Assembly (NCBI RefSeq): GCF_017313225.1
Contig: NZ_JAFLNE010000010.1
Coordinates: forward strand, 1 to 64,000
Source: Allomuricauda sp. CAU 1633
GTDB taxonomy: Bacteria; Bacteroidota; Bacteroidia; Flavobacteriales; Flavobacteriaceae
DNA length: 64,000 nt
Reading direction: 5' to 3'
How positions within the stretch are numbered: the stretch's first letter is position 1; each line of letters starts with the position of its first letter. This document shows positions 1 to 7,831 of the stretch, piece by piece. The notes under the pieces are model-generated. The model ran no database searches. It was not told the DNA's origin and saw only the letters and a program-made list of their open reading frames with translations. A program made the position numbers and the translations under genes.

Positions 1-106
1 TACAACCATGAAAGAAGACACCAGTCCATTGAATACCAAAGACCAAACGATGTTTATAGAAAAGCAGCTTGATAATTATGTTAGTTTTGTAGAGAAACTG
101 TCCTAA
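1..106 (+). CDS. C-terminal end of an unidentified protein (partial)
   Basis: An open frame entering from the left edge (frame starting at base 2) ends at a TAA at 104-106, giving about 34 residues that finish in a hydrophilic, probably helical tail (QLDNYVSFVEKLS). I cannot name the family from so short a piece. It converges on the small minus-strand ORF at 103-213, overlapping it by a few bases. It would belong to the mobile element whose integrase lies at 1639-2913. The call rests only on the open frame and protein-like composition. Confidence 0.3.
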   Translation, partial: TTMKEDTSPLNTKDQTMFIEKQLDNYVSFVEKLS

Positions 107-213
107 AGATCGGGGTATCTACATTCTTCCTCAACTGATTTTGCATAGATTTGACTTAACAGGTCTTCAATGCCCGATAGTCTTTTCTCAATTGCTACAA
201 ATGGATTTTCCAT
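103..213 (-). CDS. Small 36-aa protein, possible truncated excisionase/HTH-type gene
   Basis: ATG at 213 reads 36 codons to TAG at 103. The start (MENPFVAIEKRLSGIEDLL) resembles the short N-terminal coiled segment that precedes the helix-turn-helix in many Bacteroidota excisionase-like DNA-binding proteins, but no helix-turn-helix follows before the stop. It is therefore either a remnant or a small accessory peptide. It lies downstream of the unknown 445-aa gene and the integrase on the same strand, where such accessory genes are common. The family resemblance is from memory and is weak. Confidence 0.3.
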   Translation of the reverse strand: MENPFVAIEKRLSGIEDLLSQIYAKSVEEECRYPDL

Positions 214-299
214 ATCGCTCAATATTTTTGAGCAATACTATTATTAGGAGGTAAGAATAACGGTGAATAGTAACTACGTAGTAGGTACTACGAATTTTA

Positions 300-1637
300 T
301 TAAGTCATATTAAGCTCTTTTTCAGCCATGCTTTTGGCTTTAGGGTAGTCACCCAGCATATTTTCTAAAACATACTCAATATTCCCCTTCTTAGATTCAG
401 TTAACCGTTCCTGCTGATTCTTTCGAATAATATTGTACATCAATTTTATATTGGTGGCATTTCTGTTGAATCGTTGACCAATTTCTCCCCAAGCTTTATC
501 AGAAGGAAAACGGTGACCTATGATTAACTCTTTTGTCTCAGAAGTGTAGTAACAGAAATATGCAATATCAGTTCTATTAGGCCTTCCTGTTTTAGAAGAA
601 TTATTGTTTTTATTTTCTTTTGATAAGTAAGGGGTAATGTCCCTAATAAACTTTTTTTCAGATTTTAGCCAATCCTTTAATGTTTTTAAATACTGTACTT
701 TGGATATGTTGGATTTAAGAGACAATTCCTTAAGTTCCAATTCCCGATTCTGGATTATTAGGTCTAAAGAGATTTTTTCCGCATCATTCAGTTTTCCTTC
801 TTTGTATAATTTTAAACCATTAACTTCAGATAAAATTGATTTCGTGATACTAATTAATACCTCAGCAAAATCATCTAGTGAATGTAATTCCAACTTTGTA
901 CTTCCCAGATATTTGTTTTGATGCGTTCCTCTAAAAACTGGTATCTGTTTTTCAAAAGTTCGTTTAAGGTGTTTAAAGTACTCCATATCAAACGGAAATA
1001 AAGAAAACCACTCATCATATTTTGACATTAGCAGATTGAAGTTTTTCGTTTTATTCTTATTTAAATCTGCATCAGAATAAGAGTTTAAATAGTTAATTAT
1101 TCTTTCCGTCCGAAGAATCAATTCCTTTTGATTGATGACATCAGAAGTGAGTTCAGTTTTTATATGATTAATTAAGTGGAGTAAACAAGAAAAATAATTG
1201 CTTAGTAAAAAGGGTTCACCATAGCCTCTTGGAAAACTACCATAACTTTCGATGCAGTACTCGAAATAATCTGTTATCTCTTTATACCATTCATCATTGT
1301 CTATAAATTCCAGAAAATGATGATAACTGAACATTATCTTATCCGCTGACCAAATTGCTGAATCACTGTAATTCCCGACAGCAAATTCACCAAGGTTAAT
1401 TAGTTTTGAATGACTGGAACAGCAGTTAGGAAACCTTTTAAGGGTATCATTAAACCCTTGAATTAATTTATCATAATGATTTTTACAATCTTGACAGTTA
1501 AGCAAGTTGTGCTTGGTTAAAGTTGGCTCAACCTTAAATGGAAATTCAAAAATTCCACCTTTTGCTTGTAATAACTTACTTCCACAATAATCCATCTCCT
1601 CTAGACTTTCAGCAAAGAATGTTATTTTCCTCTCCAT
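300..1637 (-). CDS. Hypothetical 445-aa protein of the integrated element
   Basis: I do not recognise a family. The protein is soluble (no signal peptide or membrane segment) and rich in Lys, Asn, Phe and Tyr. The N-terminal half has a cluster of Cys and His (NCQDCKNHY and RFPNCCSSH, about residues 47-76) that could bind a metal. The middle (about 280-345) is a predicted coiled or helical stretch, and the last 100 residues (from about 350) are basic with a possible DNA-binding helix pair. It begins 1 base after the integrase stop, so the two genes are almost certainly co-transcribed. Its base composition is more AT-rich than the chromosomal genes to the right. A role in mobility or regulation of the element is inferred only from position. 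Confidence 0.65.
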   Translation of the reverse strand: MERKITFFAESLEEMDYCGSKLLQAKGGIFEFPFKVEPTLTKHNLLNCQDCKNHYDKLIQGFNDTLKRFPNCCSSHSKLINLGEFAVGNYSDSAIWSADKIMFSYHHFLEFIDNDEWYKEITDYFEYCIESYGSFPRGYGEPFLLSNYFSCLLHLINHIKTELTSDVINQKELILRTERIINYLNSYSDADLNKNKTKNFNLLMSKYDEWFSLFPFDMEYFKHLKRTFEKQIPVFRGTHQNKYLGSTKLELHSLDDFAEVLISITKSILSEVNGLKLYKEGKLNDAEKISLDLIIQNRELELKELSLKSNISKVQYLKTLKDWLKSEKKFIRDITPYLSKENKNNNSSKTGRPNRTDIAYFCYYTSETKELIIGHRFPSDKAWGEIGQRFNRNATNIKLMYNIIRKNQQERLTESKKGNIEYVLENMLGDYPKAKSMAEKELNMT

Positions 1638-1638
1638 A

Positions 1639-2913
1639 TTATTGAGCTTTTAGCATCTTAGATTTGTCTAACTTCCAAACTGTCTTCATAAAAGTTTCCT
1701 TCTCCTTTATACTTGGCTTGTAGTATTTATTGAAAACTTCCAAACTTCTGTGGCCTGTATAACTCATAATTACCTTATCCGGTATCTTCTCATTCTTCAT
1801 AATGGTAATGAAGCTACGCCTTGCTGTGTGAGAAGATACTCTATCATAGAAGGGGCTAAACGTTTCCACAATATCACGACCTATTTTCATGGTCTTTTTT
1901 ACTGTCCAATTATACTCCATCAATTCAAATAGCTCTTTTAAATAATCATTGAACTTTTGATTTGAAATTTTGGGTAATCGATATTCGTATTTTTTCAAAA
2001 TGTAGTTTGAAAGGTCATTCAGAGGTATCTCTAAAGTCTTCTCTTTGTTCTTGTCGTCAACCACTCGAATCAATTCATTTTGAACGTCCACTTTACGAAC
2101 CTTGGAATAATTGCTATACCTCATTCCTGTAGCGCACCCAAAAACAAATAAGTCCTTCACTTTCTCCAGTCGCTTGTTTTTGCTCAAATCAAAATCAAAA
2201 ATTTCATATATCTGTTCTTGGGTCAGGGCAACCTCATCGGTGTCCTGCGCCTTTGGAAGTTTGAATTTCTGAAAGTCCATCTTATAGGTGTGATTGTCCT
2301 CAAAAGCCCAATACATAAAGGTTTTGAAAAGCCCAACATTTCTTCTAAGGGTGTTTGCCGAATGTTCTTTTACTTTAATGCAAAACTCAATGAATGAGTT
2401 ATAGAAGGTTTGGTTGATTTGATTGAAATGAATTTTCTTTTTTCGGTGATCCTCAAATTCTTTAAGTAACTTCTTGTTGTACTTATATCGATTAATTGTA
2501 GTTACTGAATTAGCTGTTTCAGTGAAATCCGTTTCCTTGGATAATATAAAAAGGTCATAAACTTCAAAGAATTTGCTAGAGATAGCTTTTGTGCGCTTAA
2601 ATTCTATATCAAAGTCCTCTTTGATAGATGAGGTGGTAATCTCTCTGTTAGCAAGCTTATATTCCCTAATTACATCAGAAAAGAAGTTTGAATATCTGTC
2701 TAATTGTCTTTGAATTGCCCGATGTCGATTTGCTTCTTCCGTTCTCCCTGTTAAGTTTTTAGGTTGCCTAAGTTTGTAATTCCACTCCTCAGGTGACAGA
2801 AACTCACCAGTGGAGTACACAAACTTCTTTCCTTCGCTTTTAAAATATGCGGAGAAAAGAATGAGGGATTCCCCATTTTTATTGGGTTTCTTTAAATTGA
2901 ATGTAAACTTCAT
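1639..2913 (-). CDS. Tyrosine-type site-specific recombinase (integrase)
   Basis: A phage/transposon integrase of 424 aa, the usual length in Bacteroidota. It has an N-terminal Arm-like region (1-90), a SAM-like core-binding domain (about 115-215) and a catalytic domain (about 230-405). The catalytic residues are visible: Arg265 in GCATGMRYSNYS, a beta-hairpin Lys near 290, His362-x-x-Arg365 in SSHTARRSF, His388 in YTGHRS, and the nucleophile Tyr397. Its 5' end faces a tRNA-like 3' fragment at 3057-3078, about 145 bp away. This is the standard position of an integrase next to its attachment site, so it is probably the enzyme that moves this element into and out of a tRNA gene. The 445-aa gene follows immediately. 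Confidence 0.93.
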   Translation of the reverse strand: MKFTFNLKKPNKNGESLILFSAYFKSEGKKFVYSTGEFLSPEEWNYKLRQPKNLTGRTEEANRHRAIQRQLDRYSNFFSDVIREYKLANREITTSSIKEDFDIEFKRTKAISSKFFEVYDLFILSKETDFTETANSVTTINRYKYNKKLLKEFEDHRKKKIHFNQINQTFYNSFIEFCIKVKEHSANTLRRNVGLFKTFMYWAFEDNHTYKMDFQKFKLPKAQDTDEVALTQEQIYEIFDFDLSKNKRLEKVKDLFVFGCATGMRYSNYSKVRKVDVQNELIRVVDDKNKEKTLEIPLNDLSNYILKKYEYRLPKISNQKFNDYLKELFELMEYNWTVKKTMKIGRDIVETFSPFYDRVSSHTARRSFITIMKNEKIPDKVIMSYTGHRSLEVFNKYYKPSIKEKETFMKTVWKLDKSKMLKAQ

Positions 2914-3056
2914 ACCTAAACCTATTGGTTGACAATCTGGTTGACAGTAAAGTTAGGTTTAAGTAGTATTTTAACATATAATAGTTTTAAAGACTTATCA
3001 ACAAGTAACTGATTATTAGACTATTTATAAAAAATGATTAAAGTAAATATAAAAGG

Positions 3057-3078
3057 TTCAAATACCTCTTCCTCCGCA
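3057..3078 (+). other. Attachment site: 3' end of a tRNA gene (probably Ser)
   Basis: The bases read as a T-loop (TTCAAAT), the 3' half of a T-stem (ACCTC), a 7-nt acceptor strand (TTCCTCC), a discriminator G and CA. No anticodon or D arm lies to the left, and the sequence left of 3057 no longer pairs as a canonical T-stem. This is therefore a duplicated 3' end, as left by an integrase that recombines into a tRNA gene, and not a whole tRNA. A GGAGGAA acceptor with discriminator G fits a serine tRNA, but that is inference. The intact tRNA should sit at the other, left end of the element, outside the window. Confidence 0.6.
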
Positions 3079-3100
3079 ATAAAGCGCGAGTCTTGAATGT

Positions 3101-3133
3101 AAAAACCGCAGAGTTTACTCTAGCGGTTTTTTG
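3101..3133 (+). terminator. Rho-independent terminator, probably of the tRNA
   Basis: A near-perfect hairpin (AAAAACCGC AGAGT / ACTCT A GCGGTTTTT) is followed by a T-run. It lies 22 bp after the tRNA-like 3' end, exactly where a tRNA transcript would end. This suggests it belonged to the target tRNA and was pushed away from the tRNA body by the integration. The leading A-run lets it work on both strands. Confidence 0.7.
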
Positions 3134-3421
3134 TTTTTATAATACCTCTTTACAGTCCCAAAAAAGGTGACCGCTTCGTTACCATTCATCTAATTTTCAT
3201 TTAATTCAAACTATAATCATTTGAATTACTGTATATTGGTAATGAAATCATCTTAAATGGTTAACCAGCATAAAGGTGTAGTTCCCCAAACAAACCCTTA
3301 AAAACTGGTCTATGTCAGACAACCCTTATGACAACTCCTTCGTTGATGTTCCATCAATAGACATACTTCTTAGATCCTCATATTTTTATTACAAAAGTCT
3401 TCATTCAATAATCACAAAATA

Positions 3422-3440
3422 GATTGGTTCGCTACCAATC
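3422..3440 (+). promoter_or_regulatory. Inverted repeat ahead of the 3469 operon
   Basis: GATTGGT TCGCT ACCAATC is a perfect 7-bp inverted repeat with a 5-nt loop, ending 28 bp before the ATG at 3469. It could be a 5'-UTR hairpin or an operator. There is no T-run, so it is not a terminator. Confidence 0.35.
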
Positions 3441-3468
3441 ACGACCATAATACGCAAACTTTAAAAAC

Positions 3469-4083
3469 ATGAAAACATCCAACATCTTCAACATCTTTTT
3501 GGCCGTATTGATACTTTCAGCCTGCGGTAACTCCAAAAAAAAGGAGGAAACAACTTCGACTTCAGGCACCTCTGAAACAGAAGTAAAGGCACCAGCAGGC
3601 AACACCATTGATCTTGAACAACAAGGGGATTATACCCAGCTATACGCTCCAAGCGAGGATTGCAAACTAACCACCTCTCAATTGGCAATGGCATTGGGGT
3701 ACGGCGATAATCAAGTGGAGGAACAAAGCAACTATCAAGGTAGTTGTTGGTACAAAGTAACCCATCCGGGAAATTTTACGGTCAATTATGGGATAAGCCT
3801 CGAAAAATGGGGAGACAAAAACATCGTTGAAGATGAAATAAAAAGTGGACTGAAAAATGAGATGATGGAGGTTAGCATAAGTGAATCCGGTGATACGTAT
3901 ATTAAAAGACATCCTGTACAAGGCTTCCTGCTATTGTTGAACACCAACTATGGGAACCCTATAAAAGTCAGTTACAGTTATTTGAACCCCGATGGTCCCA
4001 AACTAACTGACTCTCAAAGAGAAGAACAGAAACAGAACACCTATAAAATTGCGAACTATCTCATCAATCACTACAAAAACTAA
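3469..4083 (+). CDS. Hypothetical lipoprotein, first gene of a three-gene operon
   Basis: The protein is 204 aa and starts with a lipoprotein signal peptide whose lipobox LSAC puts the lipidated Cys at 19, followed by a Lys/Glu/Thr-rich linker. The mature domain (about 55-204) is a compact, mostly beta-looking domain with two Cys (DCKLTT and GSCWYK, near 66 and 92) that could form a disulfide. I do not recognise the family. It is followed after only 6 bp by the 4090 gene and then the 5472 gene, so the three are probably one transcript acting together in the cell envelope. It is the first chromosomal gene right of the integration site. Confidence 0.8.
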   Translation: MKTSNIFNIFLAVLILSACGNSKKKEETTSTSGTSETEVKAPAGNTIDLEQQGDYTQLYAPSEDCKLTTSQLAMALGYGDNQVEEQSNYQGSCWYKVTHPGNFTVNYGISLEKWGDKNIVEDEIKSGLKNEMMEVSISESGDTYIKRHPVQGFLLLLNTNYGNPIKVSYSYLNPDGPKLTDSQREEQKQNTYKIANYLINHYKN

Positions 4084-4089
4084 ATTAAG

Positions 4090-5472
4090 ATGAAACCATT
4101 GCACAAGATTTTTTTGTTCAGCCTCCTCTTCATTGGAGCATTTCAGGGATACGCCCAACCTTTTACATTGGACAAAGCAATTCAACCCGTGGAACTGAAA
4201 CTGCTGGCGGATACCAGAGCAGGGCATGAAGGAGAATTGGGCATTGTTTATTTTAATCGATTGAAAGATTCCGCAATGTACCACTATGTTACAGGACACG
4301 ACCTTTACAACTTTGTAGATGTTTTGGTGACCAGCGTGGATGGCACCCCTCTAAAAGTCAGTCTGGCAAAAGATAATTGGGAAGCCGTGCAGGCCGAAAA
4401 GAATACTGCCAATGCTCAAGATGGGATGATTGATTTCAAAATACGTACTTGGGGAAGTTTTGGAATAAAGATAGAAACGGAACAGCCCAACAATTCCCTT
4501 TACAATATCACCGTTTTAGCCAGTCCTGAAAAGAAAACGTATTTGGGCAGTGCCTTTAGAACAATCAATGAAGACGAAATGACATCCAGTGGTGCAACCT
4601 CACCTAACCAAGCTGATGAAGGTGGAGGTGGCGGAAGTGCCAATTATCTGTTATACATAGCCCTTGGGGTTGCGTTATTGGTTATTGGTGTTCTGGCAGG
4701 AAAGCTTATGGGGCGGAAAGGAAAGGGTACTGCAGTGATTTTAATACTTTTTTCGTTATTGCCTTTTGGTGGTTTTGCGCAGGATGCTGGTGATTTCCTT
4801 TCTGTGGAACAGTTTGAGGCCTTTAAAAAAAATGCAATGGAAGACCTCAATACAAGACTCGATCTTCTGGAAAGTGAAAGAAAGTTGGTAGATAAAGCGG
4901 TGGGTAATTTAGACAAGACCATCTCCACAATCCGGAAACAATGGGACAACGTGAAGTTGCTTTATAGCACCTACAATAATGGACTGGGTAAGTGTATCAG
5001 TTCAGCGCCACCGGCCCAAGCCCCTTCCATTCCTTCCATTTGCACCGATTTGTATTTTGAAGAAAATGGCGAAATTTCAGAAGAGGAAGACCAAGGGTGC
5101 GCCTCATGTTTTCTAGAAGCCCGAAAGAAGTTTAACAATATGAGGTATCAATTTGAAAAGCTGGCCACTATTTATAAGTGCACTAAGGACTTTTCCAATG
5201 CGGCCATTTCTTTTGGGGATGATGTATCTGGCTTTACGCCCAGTGGAGTTGGTGGTCTGGCTTGGCAAACGCAGCGAAGAAACATTGAAAAGTCAGTAAC
5301 GGATCTTGAACAGGCTTACGATAATAAATATGGTGAATTTCTTCAAAGTCTGGCCGATGCCATGATGGAACTCAACATTTGTGAGGCCAAGTACGGGGTT
5401 GAAGACTGGTACGACCGTTTTGGCTATATGTATTTTGAATTTATGAAAGACAAATATCAAAGAAAGGACTAA
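4090..5472 (+). CDS. Envelope protein with two hydrophobic segments and a Cys-rich C-terminal half
   Basis: 460 aa, no family recognised. Residues 1-22 are a signal peptide (likely cleavage after GYAQ). Residues 25-165 form a beta-rich domain, followed by a Gly-rich linker (DEGGGGGSAN). A transmembrane helix (about 186-204) is followed by the basic loop KLMGRKGKG and a second hydrophobic stretch (about 214-228) ending GGFAQDAGD, which looks like an internal signal peptide. Residues 232-460 are helical or coiled, with about six Cys (GKCISS, SICTDL, GCASC, YKCTK, NICEA), suggesting a disulfide-stabilised periplasmic domain. The layout looks like two secreted proteins joined end to end. The stop and the next ATG overlap in TAATG, implying translational coupling. 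Confidence 0.8.
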   Translation: MKPLHKIFLFSLLFIGAFQGYAQPFTLDKAIQPVELKLLADTRAGHEGELGIVYFNRLKDSAMYHYVTGHDLYNFVDVLVTSVDGTPLKVSLAKDNWEAVQAEKNTANAQDGMIDFKIRTWGSFGIKIETEQPNNSLYNITVLASPEKKTYLGSAFRTINEDEMTSSGATSPNQADEGGGGGSANYLLYIALGVALLVIGVLAGKLMGRKGKGTAVILILFSLLPFGGFAQDAGDFLSVEQFEAFKKNAMEDLNTRLDLLESERKLVDKAVGNLDKTISTIRKQWDNVKLLYSTYNNGLGKCISSAPPAQAPSIPSICTDLYFEENGEISEEEDQGCASCFLEARKKFNNMRYQFEKLATIYKCTKDFSNAAISFGDDVSGFTPSGVGGLAWQTQRRNIEKSVTDLEQAYDNKYGEFLQSLADAMMELNICEAKYGVEDWYDRFGYMYFEFMKDKYQRKD

Positions 5473-5879
5473 TGGGAACAAAGAAATTAAAATTCATCCT
5501 ACTGCTGTCCCTTAGTTTGGGATTATGGGTCAGTTGTAAATCTGTAAATCCGGTTGTGAACTCCACCAATACCAACATTATTGGGTCTTGGGAAGGCTGT
5601 GATGGACGTGTCGTTGCCTTTTATGCCAACGAAAATGGAGAGATAGAAGGACGCTATTCAAAGCTTGGGGGGCTTGATAGGTTCAAGTTTACCGTGGATG
5701 AAATTGGCTTTCTTTTAACCCAGAAAAACCCTGGTGTCTATACGGGAAGGGTGAAATGGAGAAACACTGCTGGAACGGCAACTTGGAGGGATGAAACCAT
5801 AGTGGTGGAAAATAAGATTCTAAAAACCTCGGGATCTGATGCTTGTGGCAACGAAATGACAAAGGTTGAATCTTTATGA
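5472..5879 (+). CDS. Small hypothetical lipoprotein, last gene of the operon
   Basis: 135 aa with a lipoprotein signal (VSC, Cys22). The mature part starts with IIGSWEG and has alternating strands and a late Cys (DACGNE). This resembles small lipocalin-like or beta-barrel lipoproteins of Bacteroidota, but no family can be assigned with confidence. The ATG overlaps the stop of the preceding gene by one base. A convergent-type hairpin at 5926-5953 follows. Confidence 0.78.
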   Translation: MGTKKLKFILLLSLSLGLWVSCKSVNPVVNSTNTNIIGSWEGCDGRVVAFYANENGEIEGRYSKLGGLDRFKFTVDEIGFLLTQKNPGVYTGRVKWRNTAGTATWRDETIVVENKILKTSGSDACGNEMTKVESL

Positions 5880-5925
5880 GTCCTTCTTTATATCCATAAA
5901 GAACAAACTATCATTTTATGAATAG

Positions 5926-5953
5926 GCAAAAAGGAATAATATTACCTTTTTGC
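5926..5953. terminator. Bidirectional hairpin between convergent operons
   Basis: GCAAAAAGG and CCTTTTTGC form a 9-bp stem around an AT-rich loop, placed between the ends of the 5472 gene (plus) and the 5965 gene (minus). The A and T runs are inside the stem, so it can serve as a terminator for both strands. Confidence 0.5.
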
Positions 5954-5964
5954 AAGCTACAAAA

Positions 5965-6960
5965 CTAGCTCCAAAATCCAATAACCCGTTCAATGGCCCA
6001 AAAGGCTGCGACACTTCCAATGGCATAGGCCGGAATCTTTTTTAAAACGGGCAACCAATCTTTTTTCAAGGCCAATAATCGAAGTATAAGCAACATGGCC
6101 AAAACAAACACAATCTGACCCACCTCTACCCCAACATTAAAAAATGCCAAAGCCAACGGAATTTCCGATTGGGGCAATCCAACATCTGCCAATGCTCCCG
6201 CAAAACCAAAACCGTGCAACAACCCAAAAGAAAAGGCAACCAACCATGGTTTTTGAGCCGTTAAAGAGGGTTTTCCCTGTTGCAGTTTTAGCATCTCCGA
6301 AGCTAAGAACACTATACTCAATGCAATCACAGCTTCCACGGGCGGGCCAGGTAAATTTGCATAACCCAAAACGGCCAAACTAAGGGTAATGCTATGCGCC
6401 AAAGTAAATGCCGTAATGGTTTTTACAATTTTTTTGAATCCAACTGTAATGATGATCAATGCCAAAACGAACAGCAAGTGGTCAATCCCGAACCAAATGT
6501 GTTCAATTCCTAGAACGGTGTATGTCTTTACCACCTGCCATTTACTGGTCTTACCTGGTAAAAGGGCACCAGTGGCATCAGGTTGTAACATCAACGAAAC
6601 TTTTTCTCCGTTGAGGTAGGTAATGTTTACCAATACATCGACCATTGTTTTGTTCAGGTTCACAATTTCAATATGACTACCCTCCAAAGGACGATTTCCG
6701 GTTAGCATATAATTATGGATCATAGCCCCACTAACCGGTCTGGCAAGTCCAGCCTCAGTCAACTCAAAACTATCCTCGAAACGTGGATAAATTTTTAAGA
6801 CCATATCGCCCAAAGTGGGTACTTTCCACAGGAGTTGATATTGATTGTCACTTTGTTGCACTATCTGCAAATAAGCCGGCCGAATCTCATGGGCGTCCAC
6901 CGAACGGGTAGACAGCAGAACAAAAACCAATAGAATATGTCGAAAGAATCTTCTCATCAC
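5965..6960 (-). CDS. HupE/UreJ-type membrane protein with an extracytoplasmic N-terminal domain
   Basis: 331 aa. The signal peptide ends near Ala23 and the mature chain starts HEIRPAYL. Residues 24-145 form a beta-rich extracytoplasmic domain. Residues about 148-330 form a bundle of six or seven membrane helices with His/Asp motifs (GIEHIWFGIDHLL with His154, Asp160 and His161; TLAHS His189; FGLLHGFGFAG) typical of the HupE/UreJ_2 group. Classical HupE/UreJ proteins are Ni permeases; this longer subgroup is of unproven substrate. It is the last gene of the DUF3604 operon, overlapping the preceding isomerase gene by one base, so metal supply to or export from the DUF3604 enzymes is a reasonable inference. 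Confidence 0.88.
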   Translation of the reverse strand: MMRRFFRHILLVFVLLSTRSVDAHEIRPAYLQIVQQSDNQYQLLWKVPTLGDMVLKIYPRFEDSFELTEAGLARPVSGAMIHNYMLTGNRPLEGSHIEIVNLNKTMVDVLVNITYLNGEKVSLMLQPDATGALLPGKTSKWQVVKTYTVLGIEHIWFGIDHLLFVLALIIITVGFKKIVKTITAFTLAHSITLSLAVLGYANLPGPPVEAVIALSIVFLASEMLKLQQGKPSLTAQKPWLVAFSFGLLHGFGFAGALADVGLPQSEIPLALAFFNVGVEVGQIVFVLAMLLILRLLALKKDWLPVLKKIPAYAIGSVAAFWAIERVIGFWS

Positions 6961-7826
6961 TATTTGTTTTGGGCGATTTCATCTATCGTAGCTTTTTCAA
7001 GATTGTCAGCTGTAATGCGAACTTTGTAGTTTTCCCGAAGTGCCTTTAGGATGGCTTCTTGGCCTTCCTGTTCCATTTGGTATTCGTACTCCCGTTTCAC
7101 TTTGTCCTTAACCTCAGCAAAACTGGGTATGCTAGGCGGAGTTTTCGATTCAAGATAGACCAAATGAACACCGTAACCGGATTTAATCGGCCCTATCCAT
7201 TGGCCAACTGGTAATTCCTCCAATTGCTTGGTGAATTGTTCCCCAAATTCACGGTTTAGGTAAAAGGCATCTGTATCTTTCAGTTTGTAATTCAAAAGGA
7301 AAACATCACCCTTGTCTTGCATACCTTGAGTATCTGATAAGCCGTATTTCTGTAAAACGTTTTTGGCCTTTTCTAAAGGGTTGACATGATTGTCCTCGGT
7401 AAAAAGAATTTGATAAAGTGTGTACCTATATGGGGTTTCAAAATCCTTTTTATGGTCTTCAAAATAGGCTTTTAGGTTTTCTTCGGAAGCTGGCGCCACC
7501 AGACCGGACAAATCCTGCCCTAAAAATTCCATTTTTTGGGCCAGCCTACGTTTTACAATTTCATCATTATGATCCAGATTCATTCTAAGGGCTTCCCGAT
7601 ATAAAACTTCTTGGTTGACATATTTTTCGATAAGGCCTTGCAGTTCTTCGGAGGTTGGAGGTCTTTGCCATTGCATGCGCCACAGTTCGGCCATATGTGC
7701 TATATCGGCATTGTCGATTACAATATCCTGTTCAGAATCATTTTTGTTTACTTGACTGTAGATGACAAACAGTACAATGCCTAATAGAAAAAAATGGACC
7801 AAAGGTTCTTTTATCAATTTTTTCAT
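6960..7826 (-). CDS. Membrane-anchored parvulin-type peptidyl-prolyl isomerase
   Basis: 288 aa with an N-terminal membrane anchor (about 9-25) and no cleavage site, then a helical SurA/PrsA-like chaperone region (about 30-120) and a PpiC-type rotamase domain (about 125-235) with the family pattern ending GPIKSGYGVHLVYLESK. The C-terminal 45 residues are helical. It probably folds exported proteins of its own operon: it starts 5 bp after the stop of a DUF3604 lipoprotein gene and overlaps the HupE/UreJ-like gene by one base. The DUF3604-PpiC-HupE arrangement suggests a dedicated chaperone rather than general SurA. Confidence 0.88.
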   Translation of the reverse strand: MKKLIKEPLVHFFLLGIVLFVIYSQVNKNDSEQDIVIDNADIAHMAELWRMQWQRPPTSEELQGLIEKYVNQEVLYREALRMNLDHNDEIVKRRLAQKMEFLGQDLSGLVAPASEENLKAYFEDHKKDFETPYRYTLYQILFTEDNHVNPLEKAKNVLQKYGLSDTQGMQDKGDVFLLNYKLKDTDAFYLNREFGEQFTKQLEELPVGQWIGPIKSGYGVHLVYLESKTPPSIPSFAEVKDKVKREYEYQMEQEGQEAILKALRENYKVRITADNLEKATIDEIAQNK

Positions 7827-7831
7827 ATAAA

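Larger units (their letters stand above)
2914..3468. other. Intergenic region holding the right end of the mobile element
   Basis: This 555-bp stretch has no convincing gene. It contains the integrase promoter side (AT-rich, 2914-3050), the tRNA-like attachment remnant (3057-3078), a strong terminator (3101-3133), a plain stretch (3134-3421) in which I see nothing, and a small hairpin just before the next gene (3422-3440). The likely junction between element and chromosome lies at about 3057. Confidence 0.6.

Noticed and set aside
3001..3100. A complete tRNA gene at the integration site
   Set aside because: Only the T-loop to acceptor 3' half is present; there is no anticodon or D arm upstream.
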